Positions 1 through 8,932 are shown, counted from the first letter of the stretch. The stretch is DNA of 64,000 nt from Bog-473 sp963744225 (GCA_963744225.1 CAVUSV010000004.1:1922001-1986000), one strand, 5' to 3'. The notes: a model not told the origin generated them from the sequence alone. Numbers and translations: made by a program.

Positions 1-634
1 TTATATCGGAGCCAGTTACACCGCCACCGCTGATGGGGTGGTGGGAATACTCTGTTCCGACATCGTCTTCCAGCTCAAATCGGGGGATGCGCAAGCGCCA
101 GAGCTCCTCACGATTCATGACCCTGAAGTGTTCGACGGCCCACTGATCCATTCCGACGGTGTCGGCCGCCAGGGCGGCCGCTAGTTCGGGAAATGCCGCA
201 TCGGCGTCTGGCACGGGGCTCATGTGCCAGCGGATCAGCGTGACGGAGTCGTCGTACTCGACCTCATCAATCCGCAAGCGGCCGCCGAAGGCATCGACGG
301 TTTCGTGCGGACCGCCGATCCGGCGGGGATAACGGGGTATGAGACTTTCGTGGTCGGGTTGGGGAGGCTCGCCCTCTCCGAGGTAAACCAATCGAATCTT
401 GCCGGGCTCGGCCGGGCCGGGCGGATCAAGACCGATTGTCCGCCACATCTTGTCTCTCCACTGAACGGACTCTTCTTCGGAGATGGCGTTGACGTACCGA
501 AGAGCTTCGAGGGTCGAGTTGAACGCAGTCAAAATTCGGGAGCGGTTGCTGATCACATCAGCCCATGGAACGGTCCTACTAATACGGACATGGAGCAGCT
601 TTTCCGCTAACAACCACTGGACTTCTTGATCCAC
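1..634 (-). CDS. Hypothetical protein, C-terminal part beyond window edge
   Basis: An open frame on the minus strand runs without a stop from a GTG at 634 to the left edge, giving at least 211 residues. GGAG lies about 10 bases upstream of the GTG, which decides the start. The protein begins VDQEVQWLLAEKLL, is rich in Asp, Glu, Trp and Pro, and has no membrane segment or recognisable catalytic motif. The segment WRDKMWRTIGLDPP is typical of soluble actinobacterial hypothetical proteins. I do not recognise the family. The stop lies outside the window. Confidence 0.6.
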   Translation of the reverse strand, partial: MDQEVQWLLAEKLLHVRISRTVPWADVISNRSRILTAFNSTLEALRYVNAISEEESVQWRDKMWRTIGLDPPGPAEPGKIRLVYLGEGEPPQPDHESLIPRYPRRIGGPHETVDAFGGRLRIDEVEYDDSVTLIRWHMSPVPDADAAFPELAAALAADTVGMDQWAVEHFRVMNREELWRLRIPRFELEDDVGTEYSHHPISGGGVTGSDI

Positions 635-1070
635 AGCGTTCTCCGTTCGGGGAGGGCCGAGATGAGATCAAAAGCCTAGATACATCGCAGGCTCCGTGGC
701 ACCGTCCCCGATCGCCGGGTCGAAGGTACACTTCGGCGCGTTCAGGCCAGGGCGGCCGCAGAGTTGGCTAAGCCCGGTCTGACGCAGATCAAGAGTCAAG
801 GAAACTCGTGCGTCGTTGGCAGCGAGTGTTCACACGGTTGGACCGTCCGGATTCGACTCGAGTGCCGACGCCAAACTCGAGACGATGGCTCCTGGTGCCA
901 CCGACCGGTTCAGTCCGCAAAAGGGCCGAATGAATGCGAGCGCATCTCTTGGTTGATTTCTCTAGGCGTCGACCTTAAGCCGACGTTATGGGAAGCCGAT
1001 ACTCAAGGCGGAATCGTTGCAGCTCGCCGGCGTGGTGAACGCCTCGGGCGGCGGAGAGAAGGAGAACTCA
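635..1070. other. Intergenic stretch, nothing convincing
   Basis: This stretch separates a minus-strand gene from a plus-strand gene, so it should hold two divergent promoters. I see no clear -35/-10 pair, no palindrome and no RNA gene. The plus-strand frame opening at 764 has no ribosome binding site and overlaps the better supported secreted protein in another frame. Confidence 0.4.
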
Positions 1071-1421
1071 ATGACGCTTACGATTCGCGACCGTGCATTT
1101 ATCCTGTTAGCGGGGCTGGTCGTTATCGCCGTCTGCACAATCGTCAGTTGCCTGCTCCCGGCGGGAGCAGCCAGCCCCACTGCGGGCTACACGATCGTGT
1201 CGGCGACGGGTACCCCAGCTACGGCGTGGTGTCCCCAGGGCACCGAACTCTTAGGAGGAGGCGGGAAAGGGACCGAAAAGCACACCTACACCGCCTCGGG
1301 GGTCAATAGCTATCCGGAGACGCGCCCGTATGGTCAGTCCTCTGGATGGACGTACCACGTTCGCTACAGCGGCTACAACATCCTTGAGACCACTGCATAC
1401 GCCATTTGCGCCAAGCTCTGA
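1071..1421 (+). CDS. Small secreted or membrane-anchored protein
   Basis: A 116-residue protein. The start ATG at 1071 is preceded by GAGAAGGAGAA, a good ribosome binding site, so the in-frame ATG 54 bases upstream is rejected. Residues 1-35 hold a basic MTLTIRDR stretch, a hydrophobic core (FILLAGLVVIAVCTIV) and an Ala-rich cleavage-like site (AGAAS), a classic signal peptide. The mature part is about 80 residues, Gly/Thr/Tyr rich, with two cysteines (AWCPQG near the start and AICAKL at the end) that could form one disulfide. No family recognised. Confidence 0.6.
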   Translation: MTLTIRDRAFILLAGLVVIAVCTIVSCLLPAGAASPTAGYTIVSATGTPATAWCPQGTELLGGGGKGTEKHTYTASGVNSYPETRPYGQSSGWTYHVRYSGYNILETTAYAICAKL

Positions 1422-1577
1422 CCGTCCGGCCGACGGGCCTCTTGGTGTGCGCCGGCGATCGGGACAGCACCGGTGCTCGAATGTGCCTCACTCCACAAGT
1501 GGTCTTTGATTGGAAGGGTCGCTACTACGGTCCAAAGTAGCGAGCCTGAGTACTCATCCCACCTTCCCGGCGAAACA

Positions 1578-2207
1578 TCACCACCACACGGTGGGGTAAT
1601 GGCGGTTCGAGTGCTGGGAGAGGTTGTTCACAATCACGGCGACGGCAAGCAGAATCATGGATCCCGTCAGTACAGGTGTGAGGACGAACACGTAGCCGAG
1701 TCGGTGTACTTGTACGGGGCCGAGCACGGCGATCAGCGCAGTCGCCCCGGCCGGAGGATGCAAGCTATGGGTCATCTGCAAGATAGCGATTGTCGTGGCG
1801 ACGGCCAGGGCACCTGCAAGGCCGACGTGCGCCCCCAGTACCTTGTACGCGGTCACCCCAACTGACGCGGCCACCAATTGACCGATGATGAGGTTGCGCG
1901 GTTGCGCAAAATCGGAATGTGGAGCTCCATACAGCAATGCTGCAGACGCGCCGAACGATCCGATGAGAAACAGCCTGGTTGAAACGGGAAGATCGACGTA
2001 GAGGCTCGGAATCGCAATCAGAAAGATCCCGATTGCGGCTGCACCCCAGCTGAGAAGCACGACTGAGATCGGCTGTCTCGTGATGGTCCGCGAACGGGTG
2101 CCACGCATGCGCCCCGAAGTATTCGGCCAATTGCGAGTCTGGTCGTGCCTTTCCCATCCATTGAAGTTATCTAGTGTGAGCGGCTCTTCCCTGGCTATCC
2201 GTTCCAT
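1578..2207 (-). CDS. HPP family membrane protein
   Basis: The 209-residue protein has four hydrophobic segments after about 45 polar residues. It carries the family signature SLHPPAGATALIAV near residue 150, the His-Pro-Pro motif that names the HPP family. Members are small four-helix membrane proteins, some implicated in nitrite transport into plastids and cyanobacteria; function in actinobacteria is not established. The start ATG lies just inside a pair of 19-bp direct repeats (2214-2258). An internal ATG at 2108 is a possible alternative start that would remove the polar N-terminus. Confidence 0.8.
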   Translation of the reverse strand: MERIAREEPLTLDNFNGWERHDQTRNWPNTSGRMRGTRSRTITRQPISVVLLSWGAAAIGIFLIAIPSLYVDLPVSTRLFLIGSFGASAALLYGAPHSDFAQPRNLIIGQLVAASVGVTAYKVLGAHVGLAGALAVATTIAILQMTHSLHPPAGATALIAVLGPVQVHRLGYVFVLTPVLTGSMILLAVAVIVNNLSQHSNRHYPTVWW

Positions 2208-2213
2208 TCAATT

Positions 2214-2258
2214 CCATGGAGAAGAATTGACACTCAACCCCATGGACAAGAAGTGACA
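2214..2258. repeat. Two 19-bp direct repeats, 26 bp apart
   Basis: CCATGGAGAAGAATTGACA (2214-2232) and CCATGGACAAGAAGTGACA (2240-2258) match at 17 of 19 positions. They lie between the divergent HPP and phosphotransferase genes. Spaced short repeats of this kind occur at the ends of some insertion sequences (IS21-type multiple terminal repeats) or as tandem regulator sites. No transposase frame is attached, so either reading is possible. Confidence 0.5.
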
Positions 2259-2431
2259 GCGACTGCTCTCCGAGCTGGCGTACTAGGACACTTCCGGCCC
2301 TGACCTTGTCTGGCGAGATCAGGCAGGCTGCCCTCCAGGACCATCTCACGGTCCACCGTGAGCGGTTCACACACACCAGGGCGGTGGGGGTCTACCGAAT
2401 ACCGCAACGCACAGTCGCGAGGAGTCATAGT

Positions 2432-3451
2432 TTGGCCGAGGTGCGGACACGACCCCCCGACCTCGACGACGAAGCGGTGACCACATCGCTGGCCAACGAT
2501 TGGGGAGTCGAAGCGGCGTCCATCTCTTATGTGCCCGAGGGCGGAGGCAGCCACCATTGGAAGGTCGTCGACGTGTCTGGCGGAGTCTTCTTCGTACGGG
2601 CCGACGACCTTGACGACAAGGACTGGCTCGGCGACACCAGGGACGTCGTCTTCGAGGGCCTGGGCCGAGCTCTCGCCACCGCAGGGGCGCTTCGCACCGA
2701 TGCCGATCTGTCGTTTGTCGTTGCACCTCTGCCTGCCGCGGACGGCACGCTCGGTCGCCGCCTCACCCCTCGCTATGCCATTTCGGTGTACTCGTACTTG
2801 CCTGGCGTCTCATATCCGTTCGGGCCATACACGGACGAAGGTGTGCGCTCAACGGCGTTGGAGATGGTGACTGCGATTCATAGCGCCACTCCGACCGTCG
2901 GGCACCTCGCCCCGCCGCATGTACCAAGGATCGGGCGCCGTGACCACCTCGACGCGTTCCTCCGCGAGCCCGACCTACCTTGGAATACCGGACCGTTTGG
3001 CCGTCCAGCTCACGACCTCCTCGCACCGCATGCCGCCACGCTCGCTGAGGTGGTGCGCGCCTATGACGACTTGGTCGAAGCCACTTCAGATGCAAGGTCG
3101 GCGACCGTCGTCACCCATGGGGAGCCCCACCCGGCCAACGTCATGCTGGTGTCCGGCGCCCTTGTGCTTATCGACTGGGACACCGTCGCCCTGGCAGCGC
3201 CGGAGCGTGACCTGTGGATGGTGGCACCTGAAGGCGATGACGTGTTCGGCCGATATGAGGCTGCAACCGGCCACAATGTCGATCCCGCGACCATGACCCT
3301 TTACGCCCTCCGCTGGTATCTCGACGACATCGCCAGTGCCGTGCAGATCTTCGGCTCCCCGCATCAGCTGACAGCTGATACGCAACACTGGTCGGCTTAT
3401 CTCGCCTCACGCGTCGGGTCATTGGGCTCGTGGCGGCGGGTCCTCAAGTGA
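2432..3451 (+). CDS. Aminoglycoside phosphotransferase-like kinase
   Basis: The start is TTG at 2432, chosen because GAGGAG lies 7 bases upstream; the frame is open from 2306 but without a ribosome binding site. The 339-residue product has the APH/choline-kinase fold signature: the catalytic loop HGEPHPANVML (canonical HGDxxxxN, with Glu in place of Asp) followed by the metal-binding IDWDTVALAAPERDL (canonical IDxxxxxxGxxxxDL). The family phosphorylates small hydroxylated substrates including aminoglycosides, homoserine or fructosamines. Substrate cannot be told from sequence. It stands alone, with no resistance-cassette context. Confidence 0.8.
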   Translation: MAEVRTRPPDLDDEAVTTSLANDWGVEAASISYVPEGGGSHHWKVVDVSGGVFFVRADDLDDKDWLGDTRDVVFEGLGRALATAGALRTDADLSFVVAPLPAADGTLGRRLTPRYAISVYSYLPGVSYPFGPYTDEGVRSTALEMVTAIHSATPTVGHLAPPHVPRIGRRDHLDAFLREPDLPWNTGPFGRPAHDLLAPHAATLAEVVRAYDDLVEATSDARSATVVTHGEPHPANVMLVSGALVLIDWDTVALAAPERDLWMVAPEGDDVFGRYEAATGHNVDPATMTLYALRWYLDDIASAVQIFGSPHQLTADTQHWSAYLASRVGSLGSWRRVLK

Positions 3452-3597
3452 GCCCGCGAGGTGAGTGAGCACGCCTCAAGGCCGGCGTTCGGGGATACCT
3501 CAGCCGGTTGGGGTCATCTCGGCTTGCGCCACCGGCCTGACTTGCGGACTCCGGCCCAAGAGGTCGGGGAATCCGGACGCCGGAAGGCTCCGCTCGA

Positions 3598-4873
3598 TCA
3601 AGGTTGACCGACGACGACCGAGTAGTCCTGAGGCAAACCAAGCTCGGTCGCCCGCGTCGTTCCGATGCGGTAGGCGCCGACGTGATGGAGGATTTTTCCG
3701 CCGGGCTGGGCGAATCCCCCAAAGAACACCCAGCGGCCGTCGGGTGACCAGGTCGCGAAGCCGTACGGTTCGCCGTACTCGGCGATCGATCCTGGGACGG
3801 GCCGGACGGTCCCTGTGGCCACGTCGACGATAACCAACTTCATCACCTGCCCGTTGAGACCGGGTCCGAGGATGTGGTCGGGATGGATGAATGCGGCGAT
3901 CTTGGTCCCATCGGGCGAGAAGGCGCCTCCGCCGATGAAGCCGAGCCTGCCTGTTGGAGCGATCACCCGATCGAGTCCTGTGGTCAGGTCGGTCAACACG
4001 AGCTGACAGTCCCCTCCTGGGTAGAAGCAGTGGCCTCGCAACTGCCGCAGCCACGCAACGGTCGCGTGTCCGTCAGCTGTCGTGGTGTCGATCAACCAGG
4101 CGCCGAGGTCCAACACGTGACCTATCGAGCCGGTCCTCGGGTTCCAGATGGCGAAGGACGGCGAGGCGGTCGGCGAGGCGCTCGGGCTCATAGGGGCGGT
4201 CACCTTCTGGACCACAATCCCCGATGCCGTGGAGCGAGGTGGGTAGGTCAACGCGTACCCGCTCGGTACGGTCCACGGGCCGCCGACGACGGCGCCGCTG
4301 TTCGAGAGGAGCGACACCGTCCCAGTTTTTGACTGACCCAGAGGAGCCTGGTCCGTCGTGGTGGCCGCATACAGTTCGGACTTCAAAGGAGACGGGAACA
4401 CCAGCTGCCCGTCGCCGATCCGCGTCGCAGCACTCGAGGGCCACCCCAGTCGGTAGACCCCGCTGGGAGAGCCCGCGAACAGCTCCGAGCCGACGCGCGC
4501 GATACAGGCCAAGAGACATGAGTAGTCACCCGGGGGACCCGGAATCGAGCGAACTCGGCCGTTGGCTGGGTCTCCGACCACAAACCCGCCCAATCGGGTC
4601 TCGTTGGCACCGTCCCACACCAGCAGCGCGTCAGGCGGGTTTTTCGCGAGCACATCGGCGGATGTGACGGCCGAGGGGGACAATCGGCGCGACGGAACCG
4701 CGACCGACCCGCCCTGAGACCCAGACGAGAGGGATGACCACAGCCGCCACCAACAAAAGACTGCCAGCGCCAATAGTGATGCGGATCCCCCGACGTCGCC
4801 GACGAGCCTCTGGAAACAGTGCTTCGGCATCGTCACTCGCTGGTGGGCTCGGTGCCTCGTCGGTGATAGTCAT
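3598..4873 (-). CDS. Membrane-anchored beta-propeller protein, frameshifted
   Basis: Two overlapping frames make one protein. The N-terminal frame (from ATG 4873) gives an acidic, Pro-rich tail, five arginines and one membrane segment (GSLLLVAAVVIPLVW). The second frame (3598 to about 4710) continues with WD40/TolB-like blades such as AFSPDGTKIAAFIHPD and ATWSPDGRWVFFGG. The span is 3n+1 bases, so one extra base near 4700-4720 joins the parts. The ATG overlaps the stop of the GntR gene (ATGA), typical translational coupling, which supports 4873 as the true start. Likely an extracytoplasmic binding protein of unknown ligand, co-regulated with the GntR factor. Confidence 0.7.
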
Positions 4874-5217
4874 GGCAGTTCCTGTATCAACTTGAGTACG
4901 TCACTCCGCCGGTAGCCGTATCGGCGGGCGAAGGCCATGAACTCGCGGGCTTGGCTCACGACAAGACCACGCTCGGGCGCCCCCACCACGGTCACGCCGC
5001 GGCCACGGCGGAACTCAAGCAGCCCCTCGTCACGCAATATGTGCATGGCTCGAAGGACCGTGTTCTTATTGACCCCGAGCACGGCAGCGATGTCCTTGGC
5101 CAACGGCAGACGCTCTCCCGGAGCAGCCTCACCTTCGGCGATAGCCTTTCGTATTTCCGCCGCAACCTGGTCGTGCAAGGCAACCTGTTCATCCCGGTCA
5201 ATCCTCATCTCCAACAT
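4870..5217 (-). CDS. GntR-family regulator (YtrA-like, short)
   Basis: A 115-residue regulator starting MLEMRIDRDEQVALHDQ. The winged helix is clear: LPLAKDIAAVLGVNKNTVLRAMHILRDEGLL is the GntR helix-turn-helix, followed by the wing FRRGRGVTVVG. The effector part is only about 35 residues, as in the YtrA subgroup, which usually controls transporter or membrane-protein operons. The upstream promoter puts the start point at or next to the ATG, so the message may be leaderless. A palindrome over the -10 box suggests autoregulation of this gene and the propeller gene. Confidence 0.85.
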   Translation of the reverse strand: MLEMRIDRDEQVALHDQVAAEIRKAIAEGEAAPGERLPLAKDIAAVLGVNKNTVLRAMHILRDEGLLEFRRGRGVTVVGAPERGLVVSQAREFMAFARRYGYRRSDVLKLIQELP

Positions 5218-5218
5218 G

Positions 5219-5257
5219 GTCCTACTTATAGTAGGTCCATACCTTTTGCGGTGTAAA
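5219..5257 (-). promoter_or_regulatory. Promoter with GntR operator over the -10
   Basis: On the minus strand TTTACA (5252-5257) and TACTAT (5228-5233) are separated by 18 bases, a near-consensus sigma-70-type pair. The perfect inverted repeat CCTACT-ATA-AGTAGG (5221-5235) covers the -10 and reaches nearly to the ATG at 5217. The natural reading is steric autorepression by the GntR protein encoded immediately downstream. Confidence 0.65.
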
Positions 5258-5358
5258 GGGCGGCTGCCTGCCCCCGAGGTGCCGCAGCGTGGCACCCAGT
5301 GCCGGCGTACGGGGGCAGGTTGATTCTGACTGCACGTGGCACGACAGTCGGATCCGAG

Positions 5359-6099
5359 CTATGACCTCCTTGCGATCACAATCAGCTCTGGCTCACCCGG
5401 ACCCGACGGTCGCCCATCCCAGTCGCCAAAGACACTTTCGACTGAGAATCCCGATGAGGTGAGAGATTGTCTGAGCAACTCTTCGCTGCGGAATCGAAGG
5501 GCGAAGGGTGAAACCAGCTCCTCATTGCTCTGCAAGAGCCGTCGGTGGCCGATCGCGTAAACGACATCGTCCTCCACGTTTGTTACCTCGGTCCAGGACT
5601 CGATTCGACCGTAAAGGGAGTCCGGGATTATCCGCTTGCGACCAGTCCAGCGTTTCCACTCGCACGCTCGCGGGTCGCGGCTCTCGAAAGCCAAATATCC
5701 CCTCGGCCTAAGAGCTTCCCTCACCCCAGCCAACGCCTCCAGCCAATCGGCATCCTTCAAGATGAACTGGGCTACGTGGCCACTCATGATTGCCAGGTCC
5801 GCGCTTGGCATTCCTAGTTGCCCAGCACCACCCTGGACCCACTGGACACCGTCCGCTCCTGGCTTTTGCAGGGCCACTTCCAGCATCACAGGTGAGGGAT
5901 CAACCCCAATCATTCGATAGCCCCTCCTTGCGAACTCGAGAGTGATGATGCCCGTACCGCACCCAAGGTCGACGACCGTCTCAGCACTGACCTCCTCAGC
6001 AACGCCGAGATAGAAATCCGGTTGCGTCCCGCGCTCGTATGAGTTCACCGCGTCGTAGATCACTACCTGGCGCGGAACGGTGAACTCGGGAATAGGCAT
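5359..6099 (-). CDS. Class I SAM-dependent methyltransferase
   Basis: A 246-residue cytosolic methyltransferase. Motif I is VVDLGCGTGIITLEFARRG near residue 42, with acidic motif II GVDPSPVMLEVA, and motif III-like DLAIMSGHVAQFI. The Rossmann-fold methyltransferase core fills the first half, and an alpha/beta C-terminal part carries FESRDP. The substrate is not evident. It is monocistronic, convergent with nothing and followed by an unrelated broken gene. Confidence 0.8.
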   Translation of the reverse strand: MPIPEFTVPRQVVIYDAVNSYERGTQPDFYLGVAEEVSAETVVDLGCGTGIITLEFARRGYRMIGVDPSPVMLEVALQKPGADGVQWVQGGAGQLGMPSADLAIMSGHVAQFILKDADWLEALAGVREALRPRGYLAFESRDPRACEWKRWTGRKRIIPDSLYGRIESWTEVTNVEDDVVYAIGHRRLLQSNEELVSPFALRFRSEELLRQSLTSSGFSVESVFGDWDGRPSGPGEPELIVIARRS

Positions 6100-6214
6100 G
6101 GCTCAAGTATCGGCTACAGAATTGGAGGGGTAGTTCCCTTCGTGGCCCGACTGCCGGGCGACGAACTGGGGCACCCCTCGGCACTGCTAAGTAGCGGCAT
6201 ATCCCAAGCAGTGC

Positions 6215-6604
6215 TTAGCCGTCGTCGGCGGTAGTCGATCCAAGGCCAGGTGGGGCGACCCAGGGGGTCTGCCAGAACACCTCGATAAGGGACACTAAGC
6301 GCTCGTCGTCCATGACGAACGCGAGCGTCTCCTCAAACTGCGATAACCCGCCTCGTGCGGGGTGGGCAGTAACTCGGGCGAATGCTGACTGTCCACCGGG
6401 CGCGTAGACGATCCGGTGAAGATCCCAAGTGGTTCCAGAACCTTCCGCCATCAACTCGAGGAGACGGTCGCGTCCGACCGTACGATCGCCCCAGGGTCCG
6501 ACCCGCTCCACGTCCGGTGATAAGAGCGCGCCGGTACCCGGCCAGATCGTTCGCGATCAGGCACTCAACAGCCGCTCGATTACCCCACCTGCACGCTCGA
6601 TCAT
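6215..6604 (-). pseudogene. NTF2/SnoaL-like protein, frame-disrupted
   Basis: Three reading frames in sequence make one small NTF2-like domain. An ATG at 6604 gives MIERAGGVIERLLSA and then a stop. A second frame gives LIANDLAGYRRAL. A third, from about 6520 to 6215, gives SPDVERVGPWGDRTVGRDRL and a typical cone-fold end. Two shifts in 130 residues mean the gene is either decayed or mis-sequenced. Family members are ketosteroid-isomerase-like ligand-binding folds. Confidence 0.5.
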
Positions 6605-7178
6605 CGACGCGCCTCCTTCGCGGCAAGCATGCCACCCACCCGATCGGTAGCGAAACGACCCCGCCGAAGCTAGGCCACAACGCGTACCAACATGACGCCC
6701 GACCCCGGCGTTAGGGGACACGTCCTCGCCGTGGCAATGATGTTCATGAAGACTTCGTTGCTCTCGCCGCTTGGACCCGCTTGGTTAAGGCTCAGGGTTC
6801 CTCGATGGTCCGCTTGAAGGTGAGGGCGCCGCCGCTCGGCCATCCGGCTGGCAAGAATCCGGTCATGGGCGTGGCGTGCGCTCCGGGATCCCACGCTCGC
6901 CCCTCTCCGTCCTCAAGTTGCATTATCAAGCGAGGATCATTGCTTTCCCGGTTGGGCTGCCACCTCAAAACGACAGTCATCTCCGTCTGCTTTGAGCCGT
7001 CAACCATGCCAGGAGCCTACGTGGTGGTCCTCAAGATTCCGCCCGGCTGTCGACGCACGGCCACATCTATCTAGTGCCCCACCGTCCCGGCGTTCGGGGG
7101 CAGGGGCGGCGTCCTCTGCCCTGGGGATACCGTGGGCTTGAGTCGTTGATGACTCGATTGCACAGGAGGTGTCTGGAA
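6605..7178. other. Mostly non-coding; weak 71-codon frame
   Basis: The only possible gene is a minus-strand frame at 6792-7007 (starting MVDGSKQTEMTVVLRW). It is preceded closely by an in-frame stop and has ordinary protein-like composition with several Trp and Pro, but no clear ribosome binding site. It may be a gene fragment. Otherwise I see only the ribosome binding site of the next gene (AGGAGG, 7163-7168). Confidence 0.3.
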
Positions 7179-7532
7179 ATGCCCAACGACAAGGCAGTTG
7201 ATAGCAATCTTCAAGGTATGGATGATCTGGACTTCGTGGGATGGAACAACGCCGACTGGACCGGCGTCTTCGCTCACCATCACACGGCTGATGTCCTAGT
7301 GGACTGGCAAGGACAACCGACGACCCACGGCATCGAAGAGCACATCGAAGCCATGAAGTCATACGTCGAAGAGAACGGGCGCGGTACACCGCCGCAGATC
7401 ACTTCCCACCCGATCAAGTTCGGGTCCGGAGAATGGACGTGCGTCATCGGGGAGTTCGAGAGCGGCGCCCGTATGGTGACCGTTGCGAAATGGCGGGGCG
7501 GCGCAATCGCTGAGGAGTACATCTGGGCGTAG
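7179..7532 (+). CDS. SnoaL/NTF2-like domain protein
   Basis: The 117-residue protein starts at ATG 7179, where AGGAGG sits 10 bases upstream. It has the SnoaL-like pattern: an N-terminal helix, WNNADWTGVFAHHHTADVLVDWQGQP, then GIEEHIEAM, and a beta-sheet end with GARMVTVAKWRGGAIAEEYIW. Such proteins are single-domain cone-shaped folds that bind or isomerise small hydrophobic molecules. No catalytic assignment is possible. It lies alone near a broken NTF2-like gene on the other strand. Confidence 0.7.
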   Translation: MPNDKAVDSNLQGMDDLDFVGWNNADWTGVFAHHHTADVLVDWQGQPTTHGIEEHIEAMKSYVEENGRGTPPQITSHPIKFGSGEWTCVIGEFESGARMVTVAKWRGGAIAEEYIWA

Positions 7533-7620
7533 CACCGACCCGGCGGACAGGGGCACCTACTACAACGATGGCGCTCGCGCGTTATGGTGCACCTAGGGGA
7601 GAGCTACCCCTCGCCCTGGC

Positions 7621-8589
7621 CTATCCGCGGGCTGCTCGCCGACGAGCGCCCGAGATCTCGTGAGTCGAGTCCTCTAGGTTGACCCGCAGCAGCAATGAGA
7701 CCCACGTCCGATAGGGCGCCCAGGCTGAAGTGATGACAGCGACATCGTCATCGTCGAAATGGGCGCGGTCGTACGCCAACTTGATGGCGTTGATGAGTCG
7801 TGGCTCGTGTCGTGGCGCCCAGTCGGGGTCGCCGGCGCCCCTCAGCAGGATCAACTCCGCGGAGAAGTCGCCGATCCCGCCGAGTTCCTTGAGTTGGTCG
7901 ATTGCCTCGGAGCGCGGGAGCGCCCGCAGCGCTTCTGGATCGAGCCTGCCATCGAGGGCAGCTCGAGCGATCCCGCGTAGCCACTCAGGCTTGCGACCCG
8001 AGAGTCCGGGAAATCCCTTGAGATCGACCAGTCGCTGCGGGGAAGGAAAGGAGAACAGCGTTGCTCCAGCGAGCACAATCGCGTGCCCGAGCTGCTGTGC
8101 CATCTTCGCCTTGACGGCGGCGGCATGGATCATGCGGATCCGGTGCCCGATGACCGCCCAACACGCTGCCTCGTACGGGGTCCAGAAGCAGACTGGGCGC
8201 AGGCCCGGGTATTTCCCTTGGAGTCCCGTCACAACGTCGTCTCGCTGTCCGACGTCGGGGAACTCCCGTGCATCGACGTCGAGCGAGAGAATCCGAGCGA
8301 CGTTGGACGTAACGGCCTCGGGACTGACATCTCCTACGAACGACCCGATCACCTTTCCGGCTCCTTCTGCCACCCGGACGGCGACGGGGTGCCACAGCGG
8401 TCCGGCACAGAAGGCGAGATCGAGGTGGTTCGGAGGGGAGCTTTCGTACCCGGCAGGGGTGAAGCCCTCGAGGAATCGGATGCTCGCCGCCAAGGAGAAC
8501 GGACCCGTGTACCCGACCTCAAATGTTCCCCCATCCGCATGCGAGATACCGCCGGACCGATCAGCCATGGATCGTGATGATGTAGCCAT
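7621..8589 (-). CDS. AlkA-like DNA glycosylase (HhH-GPD)
   Basis: The 322-residue protein matches 3-methyladenine DNA glycosylase II, which excises alkylated bases. The C-terminal half has the helix-hairpin-helix LKELGGIGDFSAELILLRG. The segment that normally carries the catalytic Asp in AlkA reads APRHEPRL here, so Glu, or another residue, occupies that place. The 28-base overlap with the upstream VOC gene and GAGG 6 bases before ATG 8589 indicate a coupled pair. MarR-regulated expression from the divergent operator region is likely. Confidence 0.8.
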   Translation of the reverse strand: MATSSRSMADRSGGISHADGGTFEVGYTGPFSLAASIRFLEGFTPAGYESSPPNHLDLAFCAGPLWHPVAVRVAEGAGKVIGSFVGDVSPEAVTSNVARILSLDVDAREFPDVGQRDDVVTGLQGKYPGLRPVCFWTPYEAACWAVIGHRIRMIHAAAVKAKMAQQLGHAIVLAGATLFSFPSPQRLVDLKGFPGLSGRKPEWLRGIARAALDGRLDPEALRALPRSEAIDQLKELGGIGDFSAELILLRGAGDPDWAPRHEPRLINAIKLAYDRAHFDDDDVAVITSAWAPYRTWVSLLLRVNLEDSTHEISGARRRAARG

Positions 8590-8917
8590 CGGGATCCTCG
8601 AAGGCGAAGGTCAGCCCGAACGGACCCTCGAAGGGGGGCGTAACGATGGCGACGCCGGCTTCGGCCAGCTTGGCGTGAAGGGCGCTTGGATCGTCCGCCT
8701 TGAGCCAGAGTGCGACGCCCCAGCCCAGGTGCTCGACTTCGGAGAGGTCCACTGAGGGCACACGGAGGGCGAACGGGATAGGTGTCGTGGCAAACACGAC
8801 CGCCCCGGGTGGGCTCTGTGCCACGCGATCGAGTCCCAACTCCTCGGTGTAGAAGCGGACCGAAGTCTCGAGGTCACTCACCTGCAAGGCGATGAAACCT
8901 GGTCCAATGGTCTTCAT
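8561..8917 (-). CDS. VOC (glyoxalase/bleomycin-resistance) family protein
   Basis: A 118-residue protein starting at ATG 8917, preceded by AAGGAGGAAC. It has paired beta-alpha-beta-beta-beta modules: GFIALQVSDLETSVRFYTEELGL at the start and GLTFAFEDPDGYIITIHG at the end, the usual VOC pattern with a metal-ligand Glu in the last strand. The family covers glyoxalase I, fosfomycin- or bleomycin-binding proteins and dioxygenases; the particular activity is unknown. It is the first gene of the pair with the glycosylase and divergent from marR. Confidence 0.8.
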   Translation of the reverse strand: MKTIGPGFIALQVSDLETSVRFYTEELGLDRVAQSPPGAVVFATTPIPFALRVPSVDLSEVEHLGWGVALWLKADDPSALHAKLAEAGVAIVTPPFEGPFGLTFAFEDPDGYIITIHG

Positions 8918-8932
8918 GTTCCTCCTTGTTAG

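Noticed and set aside
764..1309. 181-codon plus-strand frame near the left edge
   Set aside because: No ribosome binding site, odd composition, and it overlaps the secreted protein in a different frame.
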